Source: SIG565 sp045651765 (GTDB lineage: Bacteria; Bacillota; Clostridia; Oscillospirales; Acutalibacteraceae). From it: a stretch of 64,000 bases of DNA. The stretch covers positions 54,364-118,363 of the forward strand of contig JAZRSY010000015.1 of NCBI GenBank assembly GCA_045651765.1, in the 5' to 3' direction. Positions 43,449 to 52,239 of the stretch are shown piece by piece. The notes below the pieces were generated by a model. The model saw only the letters and a list, made by a program, of their open reading frames with translations. It did not search any database and was not told the DNA's origin. The position numbers and the translations under genes were made by a program. Each line of letters opens with the position of its first letter. Position 1 is the stretch's first letter.

Positions 43449-44520
43449 TGCAAACCTTGGTGCTCCAACCGTGAGTATCTTCTGCCTTGCCCCACTGAAT
43501 AGCGGTTAACTCGTTATATAGTTTATAGGTAACCTCACCTATTTGGTTGTTGCTTACGGTATATTCTGTACCTTTATAGAAAAGGTGGCCAATTGGCGAT
43601 ACAACGGCAGCTGTACCGGTACCCCAAGCTTCTTCTAATGTGCCGTTTTGTGCGGCCTCGAAAAGTTCATCAACCGAGATTTTGCGTTCTTCTACTGTAT
43701 AACCCCAATCTTTTAACAGTTCGATGCAAGATTTACGTGTAATGCCGGGTAAAACCGAGCCTGTAAGTTCGGGGGTGATAATTTTGCCGCCTATTTTGAA
43801 CATTACGTTCATGGCGCCAACCTCTTCAATATATTTTCTGTCTACACCGTCTAACCAAAGAACCTGTGTGTAACCGTTCTTTTCGGCCCTTTGGCCTGCC
43901 CTTAGGCTTGCGGCATAGTTACCGCCGCATTTGGCATAGCCTGTGCCACCGCGAACGGCGCGAACATCTTCCGATTCTATTGCAATTTTAACAGGATTTA
44001 TGCCCTCGGCATAATATGCGCCAACCGGCGAGCAAATTACGGCAAAAACTGCATTGCTAACGGCGTGCACGCCAAGGTGTGGGTCGTTTCCATATAAGAA
44101 TGGGCGTATGTAAAGCGATGTTCCTTCACTGTGGGGTACCCAATCTTTTTCAAGTTCAACCATTGTGTTTAATATTTCTAAGCAGCCTTGTTCGTCTAAC
44201 TGTGGCAAGCACAAACGCTCGGCCGAATTGTTAAGCCTTTTAATATTTTCCATTGGTCTAAACAGGCGGATTGTGCCGTCAACAGCACGGTAGGCCTTCA
44301 TACCCTCGAAAATTTCGGCGCCGTAATGAAAAACGGTGGAAGCGGGGTGTGTGGGAATGGGGCCGAACGGCTCTATTCTTGCGTTATGCCAACCCTTGTC
44401 GGCACTGTAATCCATTAAAAACATATGGTCGGTAAAAATTTTGCCAAAACCTAATTTGCTTTCATCTTGAGGGTGTGGTTTTGGGTTAGAAGTTTTGGTT
44501 ATAGAAATTTCGTATTTCAT
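43441..44520 (-). CDS. ilvE: Branched-chain amino acid aminotransferase
   Basis: This fold-type IV PLP enzyme of 359 residues interconverts Val, Ile and Leu with their 2-oxoacids, using glutamate/2-oxoglutarate. GAEIFEGMKAYR, the PLP-Lys segment GTGYAKCGGNYAASL and EVGAMNVMF followed by TPELTGSVLPGITR are diagnostic of the BCAT class. AGGAGAAA precedes the ATG. It lies 21 bases after an acyl-CoA ligase and upstream of the oxidoreductase, so acid activation, carboxylation and amination are encoded in one transcript. Confidence 0.95.
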   Translation of the reverse strand: MKYEISITKTSNPKPHPQDESKLGFGKIFTDHMFLMDYSADKGWHNARIEPFGPIPTHPASTVFHYGAEIFEGMKAYRAVDGTIRLFRPMENIKRLNNSAERLCLPQLDEQGCLEILNTMVELEKDWVPHSEGTSLYIRPFLYGNDPHLGVHAVSNAVFAVICSPVGAYYAEGINPVKIAIESEDVRAVRGGTGYAKCGGNYAASLRAGQRAEKNGYTQVLWLDGVDRKYIEEVGAMNVMFKIGGKIITPELTGSVLPGITRKSCIELLKDWGYTVEERKISVDELFEAAQNGTLEEAWGTGTAAVVSPIGHLFYKGTEYTVSNNQIGEVTYKLYNELTAIQWGKAEDTHGWSTKVCNG

Positions 44521-44541
44521 ACAATTTTCTCCTTTAAAAAA

Positions 44542-46833
44542 TTATAGTTTGTTGCGTTGTATTTTACCGCTTGCGGTTTTAGGTAACTCTTCACGGAAGA
44601 CTACTACACGCGGATATTTATAAGGAGCTGTTCTGGATTTTACATAGTCTTGAATTTCTTTTTTAAGTTCTTCGGTGCCCTCGGTGCCCTTTGTAAGCAC
44701 TATGCTGGCCTTAACAATTTGGCCCCTTACTTCGTCGGGCATGGCCGAAACACCACATTCAAGAACATATGGCAGTTCCATAATAACATTTTCTATTTCG
44801 AACGGGCCTATGCGGTAGCCTGAAGACTTAATAACATCATCAACACGGCCAACATACCAGAAATAACCGTCTTCATCCTGCCAAGCAGTGTCGCCTGTAT
44901 GGTAAAGGCCACCATAACGGCACTCGTTGGTTTTTTCGGCATCTTCATAATATCCGGTAAATAATCCGCACGGGTTGCCGGCAGAAATATCAATGGCAAT
45001 TTCGCCAACCTCGCCAACAGGTACGGGTTTATTTTCAGAATCAACTAATTTAATGTTATAAATAGGCACCGGTTTGCCCATTGAACCCAATTTGGTTTTG
45101 GTGCCCGCAAGGTTTGCTAATGCAACGGTGGTTTCGGTTTGACCAAAGCCCTCCATAATTTGTAGGCCTGTTGCATTTTCAAATTGGCGGAAAACCTCGG
45201 GGTTTAATGCTTCGCCGGCGGTGGTCATATGCTCTATGCCCGAAAGGTCGAACAAGGATAAATCTTGTTTCACCATCATTCTTAAAATGGTTGGTGGAGC
45301 ACAGAAGGTTGTAATGCCGTATTGGCGGAACATTGGTAAAATATCGTTAGCATCAAAGCGGTCAAAATCGTATACAAAAATGGGTGCTTCGCACAGCCAT
45401 TGGCCGTAAATTTTGCCCCAAGCGGCCTTAGCCCAACCGGTATCGGCTATGGTTAAATGCAGGCCTTCGGGGTTTACACAGTGCCAATATTTTGCCGTTA
45501 TAAAATGGCCTAACGGGTATTTAAAGTTGTGCATGGCAATTTTTGGGTTGCCCGTTGTGCCTGAGGTAAAATACATAAGCATTAAATCATTACCACAGGG
45601 CGATTCTTCGGTTCGGGCAAATTTGCCGGTATATAGGCAATATTCCTCGTCGAAACTGCGCCAACCATCACGGCTGCCGTTAACAATAACCTTTGTTTCA
45701 AGGCTTGGGGAATGTTCGGCGGCTTTTTCAACCTCTTGCGGAATATTGTCGTCAGGGGTGCAAATTATCATTTTAACCCCTGCTTTATTTAACCTATAGG
45801 TAATGTCGTGCTCCTTTAACTGATTGGTTGCAGGAATGGCCACGGCACCAATTTTATGAAGCGCTAACATGCAAAACCAGAACTGGTAATGGCGCTTTAA
45901 AATAAGCATTACCTTATCGCCCTTTTTAATGCCCAATGATTTAAAGTAGTTGGCCGTTTGTGAAGAGGCACGTTTTAAATCGGCAAAGGTAAAGTGGCGT
46001 TCTGTTTTATTGTTATCAATGTGCAGCATTGCTGTTTTATCGGGTGTTTTTTGGGCAAGTTTATCAATAACATCAAAGGCAAAGTTAAAGGAATCTTCAT
46101 TTTTAAAGGTTATTTCTTTAAGTTCGCCGTTTTCGCCCTCTGTTTTATTAATAAAGTTGGCGTAAACCCTTTTCACGCCTGTGGATTTTTTAGCAGGTGT
46201 GGCTATAAACTCGCGCGCACCGCTATGAATCAAGGTAGAAATAGGCTCCCTTTCGGGATTTAACACTATTGCATAAAAAATACAATCGCCGCCCACTGCT
46301 ACCATACCGTGTGGGGTAGAACTATCGTAATAAATGCTGTCGCCTTCGTTTAAAAGCTCAATATGGTTACCAACCTGCACCTTTAAGGTGCCTTTAACAA
46401 CGATGTCGCACTCTTGGCCTTCGTGGGTAGTAAGTTCGATATTGGCGTTTTGTGCCTTTTCATCATAATCACACACAACATAAAGCGGCTCGGCAATACG
46501 GTTTTTAAATGCAGAAGCCAGGTTATAATATGTCATGGAATGGGCCTTTTGAATGTGTTGGCCTTCGCCTTTGCGGGTTACGGTATAACCGACAAGGCGG
46601 GGACCTGTGCCCTCTATAATTTCGGTAACATCGACATTAAGTGCCAAAGCACACCTATAAAGAAAGGCGAAGTTAAGGTCATTAAGCCCTGCTTCACAGG
46701 CTGTATATTCGGCAATCGAAACACCGGTTTTTTCAGCCATTTGCTCGGGCGTTAGGCCTATAATTTCCCTAAGGGTTTTTATACGCTGGGCCATTTCTTT
46801 AATTTTAAACTGTAATCCTGTTTCGGTGTTCAT
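44542..46833 (-). CDS. XRE-cupin-acyl-CoA ligase fusion A
   Basis: This 763-residue protein is a three-part fusion. Residues 10-70 are an XRE helix-turn-helix (LTPEQMAEKTGVSIAEY). Residues 110-195 are a cupin (GQECDIVVKGTLKVQVG, then STPHGM). Residues 235-763 are an AMP-forming acetyl/medium-chain acyl-CoA synthetase with YFTSGTTGNPKIAMH, EGFGQTETT, GDTAWQDEDGYFWYVGR and the catalytic Lys in PKTASGKIQRNKL. Lys and P-loop are intact, so it is likely an active ligase. It is the first gene of a transcript with ilvE and the oxidoreductase and has a T-box of its own. A branched short-chain acid is the probable substrate. Confidence 0.92.
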   Translation of the reverse strand: MNTETGLQFKIKEMAQRIKTLREIIGLTPEQMAEKTGVSIAEYTACEAGLNDLNFAFLYRCALALNVDVTEIIEGTGPRLVGYTVTRKGEGQHIQKAHSMTYYNLASAFKNRIAEPLYVVCDYDEKAQNANIELTTHEGQECDIVVKGTLKVQVGNHIELLNEGDSIYYDSSTPHGMVAVGGDCIFYAIVLNPEREPISTLIHSGAREFIATPAKKSTGVKRVYANFINKTEGENGELKEITFKNEDSFNFAFDVIDKLAQKTPDKTAMLHIDNNKTERHFTFADLKRASSQTANYFKSLGIKKGDKVMLILKRHYQFWFCMLALHKIGAVAIPATNQLKEHDITYRLNKAGVKMIICTPDDNIPQEVEKAAEHSPSLETKVIVNGSRDGWRSFDEEYCLYTGKFARTEESPCGNDLMLMYFTSGTTGNPKIAMHNFKYPLGHFITAKYWHCVNPEGLHLTIADTGWAKAAWGKIYGQWLCEAPIFVYDFDRFDANDILPMFRQYGITTFCAPPTILRMMVKQDLSLFDLSGIEHMTTAGEALNPEVFRQFENATGLQIMEGFGQTETTVALANLAGTKTKLGSMGKPVPIYNIKLVDSENKPVPVGEVGEIAIDISAGNPCGLFTGYYEDAEKTNECRYGGLYHTGDTAWQDEDGYFWYVGRVDDVIKSSGYRIGPFEIENVIMELPYVLECGVSAMPDEVRGQIVKASIVLTKGTEGTEELKKEIQDYVKSRTAPYKYPRVVVFREELPKTASGKIQRNKL

Positions 46834-46865
46834 GTGTTCCTCCGTTTTTTAGGGCAAAATCAAAA

Positions 46866-47140
46866 CAGCTCGCCCCAAAGATATAATATCTTTTGAGACG
46901 AGCTATAAGTTTACTTATATCCCGCGGTACCACTCAAATTGCACAAAAGTGCCACTCAGGCTCTAACAAGCCGTATGCATTAACGCAGCAGTAACGGGAA
47001 GGTTCTACTCGAATAAATCTTTCTTCCTTCCGGCTCGGGAGCTACAAATAATGGGGCTTTTGCAACGGCTTTCACCAAACGCCGCCTCTCTAAAGCTTGA
47101 GCGACCATTATCCTCTTCGTCTACGCCTTTAGATATACAA
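46866..47140 (-). promoter_or_regulatory. T-box leader of ligase A-ilvE-oxidoreductase operon (Val?)
   Basis: The minus strand shows GACGAAGA (K-turn side), the AGAGAGGCGGCG AG box, GTTTGGTGAAAGCC, and the T-box AGTGGTACCGCGG (46922-46934). A terminator, AGCTCGTCTC to GGGGCGAGCT, lies at 46866-46903. In the specifier loop TTTGTAGCTCCCGAG the best codon is GTA (Val, 47043-47045), followed by the expected purine. Uncharged tRNA-Val would then turn the operon on. Confidence 0.88.
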
Positions 47141-47180
47141 GAATTATATCATAACTAATAAAAATTTGTCAATATATAAT

Positions 47181-49448
47181 TTATAGTTTATTTCTTTGTA
47201 TTTTACCGCTTATGGTTTTGGGTAATTCTTCGCGGAAGACAACAACCCTTGGGTATTTATAGGGGGCTGTATGCGATTTAACATATTGCTGAATTTCTTT
47301 TTTAAGTTCTTCGGTGCCTTCGGTCCCTTTGGTTAAAACAATGCTTGCCTTAACAACCTGACCCCTTAACTCGTCGGGCGCTGCCGATACACCACACTCA
47401 ACTACATACGGAAGTTCCATAATTACGCTTTCAATCTCGAATGGTCCTATGCGGTAGCCCGAAGATTTAATAACATCGTCAACGCGGCTAACATACCAGA
47501 AATATCCGTCTTCGTCGCGCCAGGCGGTGTCGCCGGTATGGTAAAGACCGTCGTACATGGCTTCGTTGGTCTTTTCTTCATCGAGGTAATATTCTCTGAA
47601 AAGTCCGCAAGGTATATTTTCGTTAATCTTAATAACAATTTCACCAACTTCGCCGGTAGGAACGGGGTTTCCATCAAGGTCGACCAAATCAATATCATAC
47701 TGAGGCGAAGCCTTACCCATTGAACCAATTTTAGGAACTGTGCCGCTAAGGTTTGCAATGGTAAGGGTGGTTTCGGTTTGACCAAAGCCCTCCATAATCT
47801 CAAGGCCGGTGGCGTCTTTAAAGAGCTTGAATACCTCGGGATTTAGTGCTTCACCTGCGGTGGTCATATGGTGTATTGACGATAAATCGTATTTAGAAAG
47901 GTCGCCACGAACCAACATTCTAAGCATTGTTGGTGGTGCGCAGAAGGTGGTAATGCCATATTGCTTGAACATTGGTAAAATTTCGTTTTCATCAAACCTG
48001 TCAAAATCGTAAACAAATACAGCACCTTCGCATAGCCATTGGCCATACAGTTTACCCCAAAGTGATTTTCCCCAGCCGGTATCCGAAATGGTTAAATGCA
48101 GACCGTCGCGTTCGCAACAATGCCAATATTTAGCAGTTACAAAATGGCCTAAGGCATATGTATGCTTATGTGCTGCCATTTTAGGATTACCGGTTGTGCC
48201 CGAAGTAAAGAACATAAGGGCTAAATCATCGCCGGCAGAGGCGTCTTCTTCACGTTCGTATTTTCTTGAAAACAGTTTAAACTCTTGGTTAAAGTTGTGC
48301 CAATTTTCCTTTTCGCCGCCAACAAGCACCAGATTTTTAACCTGTGGACATTGTTTTGCAGCAGCCTCGGCAATATCGGCGGTATCGCCATCGGCGGTGC
48401 AGACAATTGTGTTAACACCTGCCGCATTATAACGGTAAACAAAATCGTGCTCTTTAAGTTGGTTTGTTGCAGGAATTGCAACCGCACCAATTTTGTGCAA
48501 TGCCACCATACAGAACCAGAACTGGTAATGACGCTTTAGCACCAACATTACCTTGTCGCCACGCTTAATGCCAAGCGATTTAAAGTAGTTGGCGGTTTGG
48601 TTTGAAAAATGCTTAATATCGCGGAATGTAAAACGACGCTCGGTTTTATTAACATCGAGGTGCAACATTGCAAGTTTTTCGGGGTATTTCTTTGCAATTT
48701 CATCAACAACATCGAAGCCAAAGTTAAATGTTTCGGTGTTTTTAAAGTTGATTTTTTCGAGGGCGCCGTTTTTGTCTTCTGTGCACTCAACAAATTTTTC
48801 ACAAACCAATTTTTCGCTCTTTTTAGCGGCGGCAATGGTTTTGCCAACCTCTTTTTCGGCGGTTTTTTCGCCCGGTAAAACAACGGCACAGAAAACACAA
48901 TCTTGGCCGTCAATGGCTATCATTCCATGTGGGGTAGAACTATCGTAATAAATGCTGTCGCCTTCGTGCAAAATTTCGGTGTGTTCGCCAATTTGAACCT
49001 TAAGGCTACCCGATAACACAAGGTCGAACTCTTGACCCGAGTGTTTTGCCAAATGAATAGGTTTGTTTTGTTGTGAGGCGGAATATTCGTACCTAACATA
49101 ATAAGGCTCGGCAATTTTATCGCGAAATTTGGGGGCTAAGTTTTTAATGTCTATGCCCTCTTCTTTAGCGGTTTGTTGGCCTTTGCCCTTGCGGGTTATG
49201 GTATAACTTGAAAGGTTGGCAGTTCTACCCTCTAAAAGTTCGGTTAACTCCACATCGAACACTAATGAACATTTATGAATAAAAGAGAAAGGTATATCGA
49301 TATTGCCGCTTTCATATTTTTCGTAATCATTGGCAGAAACTTCGGTTTTTTCGGCCATTTGGGCAATAGTCCAACCCATAATTTCGCGCATTTCCTTAAT
49401 TCGCTTAGCAATCTCGCTTAACTGGGTCATTGTGGTTTGGTTACTCAT
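47181..49448 (-). CDS. XRE-cupin-acyl-CoA ligase fusion B
   Basis: This is the 755-residue paralogue of fusion A with the same order: XRE domain (MGWTIAQMAEKTEVSANDY), cupin (SGQEFDLVLSGSLKVQIG, STPHGM) and acyl-CoA ligase (FFTSGTTGNPKMAAHK, EGFGQTETT, PKTISGKIQRNKL). The catalytic Lys is conserved. The N-terminal third is far less like A than the ligase part, so the sensor domains have diverged. It has its own T-box and no downstream partner before the next leader. GGAGAGATTGTT precedes the ATG at 49448; the open frame extends into the T-box terminator. Confidence 0.92.
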   Translation of the reverse strand: MSNQTTMTQLSEIAKRIKEMREIMGWTIAQMAEKTEVSANDYEKYESGNIDIPFSFIHKCSLVFDVELTELLEGRTANLSSYTITRKGKGQQTAKEEGIDIKNLAPKFRDKIAEPYYVRYEYSASQQNKPIHLAKHSGQEFDLVLSGSLKVQIGEHTEILHEGDSIYYDSSTPHGMIAIDGQDCVFCAVVLPGEKTAEKEVGKTIAAAKKSEKLVCEKFVECTEDKNGALEKINFKNTETFNFGFDVVDEIAKKYPEKLAMLHLDVNKTERRFTFRDIKHFSNQTANYFKSLGIKRGDKVMLVLKRHYQFWFCMVALHKIGAVAIPATNQLKEHDFVYRYNAAGVNTIVCTADGDTADIAEAAAKQCPQVKNLVLVGGEKENWHNFNQEFKLFSRKYEREEDASAGDDLALMFFTSGTTGNPKMAAHKHTYALGHFVTAKYWHCCERDGLHLTISDTGWGKSLWGKLYGQWLCEGAVFVYDFDRFDENEILPMFKQYGITTFCAPPTMLRMLVRGDLSKYDLSSIHHMTTAGEALNPEVFKLFKDATGLEIMEGFGQTETTLTIANLSGTVPKIGSMGKASPQYDIDLVDLDGNPVPTGEVGEIVIKINENIPCGLFREYYLDEEKTNEAMYDGLYHTGDTAWRDEDGYFWYVSRVDDVIKSSGYRIGPFEIESVIMELPYVVECGVSAAPDELRGQVVKASIVLTKGTEGTEELKKEIQQYVKSHTAPYKYPRVVVFREELPKTISGKIQRNKL

Positions 49449-49473
49449 AACAATCTCTCCTTTAAAGTAAAAT

Positions 49474-49730
49474 AAAAAAACTCGCCTCAAAATACTTTGA
49501 GACGAGTTTTGAAAAAACAATACCCGCGGTACCACTCAAATTGCACTAACGTGCCACTCAGGCTCTAACAAGCCGTATGCATTAACGCAGCAATCACGGA
49601 AAGCCCTACTAATTAAAACTTTTGGACTTTCGGCTCGGAAGTGATGGGAATTTCAAACTTTATTTACCGGGATTTCACCGCCCCCGACTCTCTGAAAAAA
49701 CCGTATGAATCCGTCTTCGTCTTAGCCTTT
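49474..49730 (-). promoter_or_regulatory. T-box leader of ligase B (Ile?)
   Basis: The minus strand has GACGAAGACGG, CAGAGAGTCGGGGG, the AGTGGTACCGCGG T-box (49524-49535 region) and a terminator hairpin with ACTCGTCTCAAAG at 49474-49511. A CGGA/TCCG helix frames the specifier loop CCCATCACT, which gives ATC (Ile, 49643-49645). An ATT or TTC reading nearby is less well placed. Confidence 0.88.
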
Positions 49731-49792
49731 AAATTCAATTGATATTAGGATTATACTACCTAAAATATTAAAAGTCAAGCAAAATTTTAAAA

Positions 49793-52237
49793 CTAAATGC
49801 CCAACATTTTTAAAGATTCATCCTTCATTTTATATTTAAGGATTTTACCTGCTGCGTTCATTGGGAACTCGTTAACAAACAAGAAATAACGCGGAACCTT
49901 GTGTTTGGCCATACTGCTTTCGCCAAACAGACGCATCTCGTCTTCGGTTGCGGTTTCGCCTTTTTTAAGAATAATCCAGGCGCAACATTCTTCGCCGTAG
50001 CGTTCATCAGGCACGCCAACCACCTGAACATCGCGAATTTTGGGGTGTGTTAAATAAAATTCCTCAATCTCGCGGGGATATAAATTTTCGCCACCGCGAA
50101 TAATCATATCCTTTAACCTACCGGTTATTTTATAGTAACCATCGGGGGTGCGGCAGGCAATATCACCGCTGTGCAGCCAACCTTGAGCATCAATGGTTTG
50201 CTCGGTGGCCTTGGGCATTTTGTAATAACCCTTCATAATATTGAATCCACGCGCTACAAACTCGCCGTTTTGGCCATCGGGTAAATCTTCGCCGGTTTCG
50301 GCATCAATAATTTTACATTCAACACCCGGGAAGGCACTGCCAACCGTTTCAACACGGTGGTCTAAATCTTCATTAACCTCGCCCATAGTGCAACCGGGGG
50401 ATGCTTCGGTTTGACCGTAAACACTAACAATTTCACGCATATTCATTTCATCTGCTGCCCTACGCATAAGGTCGGCGGGGCAGTTAGCGCCTGCCATAAT
50501 GCCTGTGCGCATATGAGAAAAATCGGTTTTGACAAAATCGGGATGGCCAAACATAGCAATAAACATTGTGGGCACACCGTTAAAGCAGGTTATTTTTTCA
50601 TCATTAATGCAGGCAAGTGATGATTTTGGCGAAAAATACGGCATTGGGCAAATAGTGCCGCCGTGTGTCATTAAATTGGTCATGGAAAGCACCATGCCAA
50701 AGCAATGGAACATGGGCACCTGTATCATCATTCGGTCGGCGGTAGAAATATCCATTCTGTCGCCAATAATTTTACCATTATTAATAATGTTAGAATGTGT
50801 AAGCATAACACCCTTTGGGAAGCCTGTTGTGCCCGATGTATATTGCATATTGCAAACATCGTGCGGTTTAACAAGCGAAGCACGGCGGTGCACCTCGGCA
50901 GGTGGAACGGTGCTCGATAACTCTAACATCTCTTTCCACTCTAAGCAGCCCGGCATTTTAAAATCCACCGTAACAATATTGCGTAAAAACGGCAATTTTT
51001 TAGAATATAAAGGCTTGCCGGGGGTTAAGTTTTCAAGCTCGGGGCAAAGTTCTTGCATAATTTCTCTATAATTAGAATCTTTGCAAGAATCTATCATAAC
51101 AAGGGTATGTGTATCAGATTGCCTGAGCAAATATTCGGTTTCGTGAATTTTGTAGGCAGTGTTAACGGTAACCAAAACTGCACCTATTTTAACCGTTGCC
51201 CAAAATGTTAAGAACCACTGTGGAATATTAGTGGCCCAAATGGCAACATGGTGGCCTGGTTTTACACCCAACGCTATTAACGACGCCGCTACCTTATCAA
51301 CATCTTCTCTAAACTGTGAATATGTTCTGGTGTAGTCGAGCGTTGTATATTTGAAGGCATATTGGTCGGGGTAACGTTCGGCCATTTCGTCGAGCACTTG
51401 TGAAAAGGTAATATCTAATACCTCATATTTTTTCCAAGGATATGTGCCGGTGTGTGAACGGTTATAATAAATGGCTTTTTTAGCGTTGCCTTCGTAGGTA
51501 ACGCGCTGCATATAGTTAATAAAATGTGTAAGAACGATGTCGTAAGATTCAACATCCTGGTTGCTTGCGGCACAAATATAACCATCGTAATTAAGCGATT
51601 TTAAGGCATTTATAAAATCGTTTATTGGCAATTCACCGCTACCTATTAATGCTTTTTTGCCATTTTTACGGTCGCCTAAGCGCACATAATTTATGTGGGC
51701 TCCCAAATTTTGTATGGTGGTATCGGCCGATTCGCCGCCCTTAAAATATGTGCTTCTAATGTTCCAAGCAACGCCAACGGCAGCCGATTCAAGAATATTT
51801 ATAACCTCTAAAACCTTGTTGGTGCTGGAATATTGCCCACAGGTTTCAATCAAAATCATAACCTCTAATTTTTCGGCCTTTTTTATGGCATTTTTTAATA
51901 TTTTTTTAAGCGCATTATAATTGTCGCAGTCTAACTCCAAAGTAACCGAAGCACCCACCAAAGCAGCATATTCCACATATTTTTCAATGTCTTCGGGGTT
52001 GGTGTTTTCGGTTATGGCATCCGGCATTTTAAGTGTGCTTATGCTTAGGTGCCTGTTAATTAATTTTCGTTTGGCCGAGGTTGTGTTTGCCGAAATAAAA
52101 ATACTGTCGGAATGGATTTGTTTTTGGGCAAAAACATCAAAAACCTCGAAACCCGAAAAATTGTATTGCGCCGTAATGTTACAAAGTTCTAAAAACGACT
52201 GTGTTGGCACATTTTTAGTTGAAAAACAAAATTTCAT
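49793..52237 (-). CDS. TIM-barrel (xylose isomerase-like)-acyl-CoA ligase fusion
   Basis: Residues 1-245 of 814 resemble an AP-endonuclease 2/xylose isomerase-like TIM barrel (LELDCDNYNALKK, LIETCGQYSST, HINYVRLGDRKNG). Residues 265-814 are an AMP-forming fatty acyl-CoA ligase with YTSGTTGFPKGVMLTHSN, YGQTEASPG, GRLKDMIIRGGENLYPRE and the catalytic Lys in NAAGKILKYKM. I know of no standard protein with this order. It shares a transcript with a LeuA-like gene, two bases upstream, behind a Leu-type T-box. Isovalerate activation for leucine synthesis is the inferred role; the barrel's job is unknown. Confidence 0.85.
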   Translation of the reverse strand: MKFCFSTKNVPTQSFLELCNITAQYNFSGFEVFDVFAQKQIHSDSIFISANTTSAKRKLINRHLSISTLKMPDAITENTNPEDIEKYVEYAALVGASVTLELDCDNYNALKKILKNAIKKAEKLEVMILIETCGQYSSTNKVLEVINILESAAVGVAWNIRSTYFKGGESADTTIQNLGAHINYVRLGDRKNGKKALIGSGELPINDFINALKSLNYDGYICAASNQDVESYDIVLTHFINYMQRVTYEGNAKKAIYYNRSHTGTYPWKKYEVLDITFSQVLDEMAERYPDQYAFKYTTLDYTRTYSQFREDVDKVAASLIALGVKPGHHVAIWATNIPQWFLTFWATVKIGAVLVTVNTAYKIHETEYLLRQSDTHTLVMIDSCKDSNYREIMQELCPELENLTPGKPLYSKKLPFLRNIVTVDFKMPGCLEWKEMLELSSTVPPAEVHRRASLVKPHDVCNMQYTSGTTGFPKGVMLTHSNIINNGKIIGDRMDISTADRMMIQVPMFHCFGMVLSMTNLMTHGGTICPMPYFSPKSSLACINDEKITCFNGVPTMFIAMFGHPDFVKTDFSHMRTGIMAGANCPADLMRRAADEMNMREIVSVYGQTEASPGCTMGEVNEDLDHRVETVGSAFPGVECKIIDAETGEDLPDGQNGEFVARGFNIMKGYYKMPKATEQTIDAQGWLHSGDIACRTPDGYYKITGRLKDMIIRGGENLYPREIEEFYLTHPKIRDVQVVGVPDERYGEECCAWIILKKGETATEDEMRLFGESSMAKHKVPRYFLFVNEFPMNAAGKILKYKMKDESLKMLGI

Positions 52238-52239
52238 AG

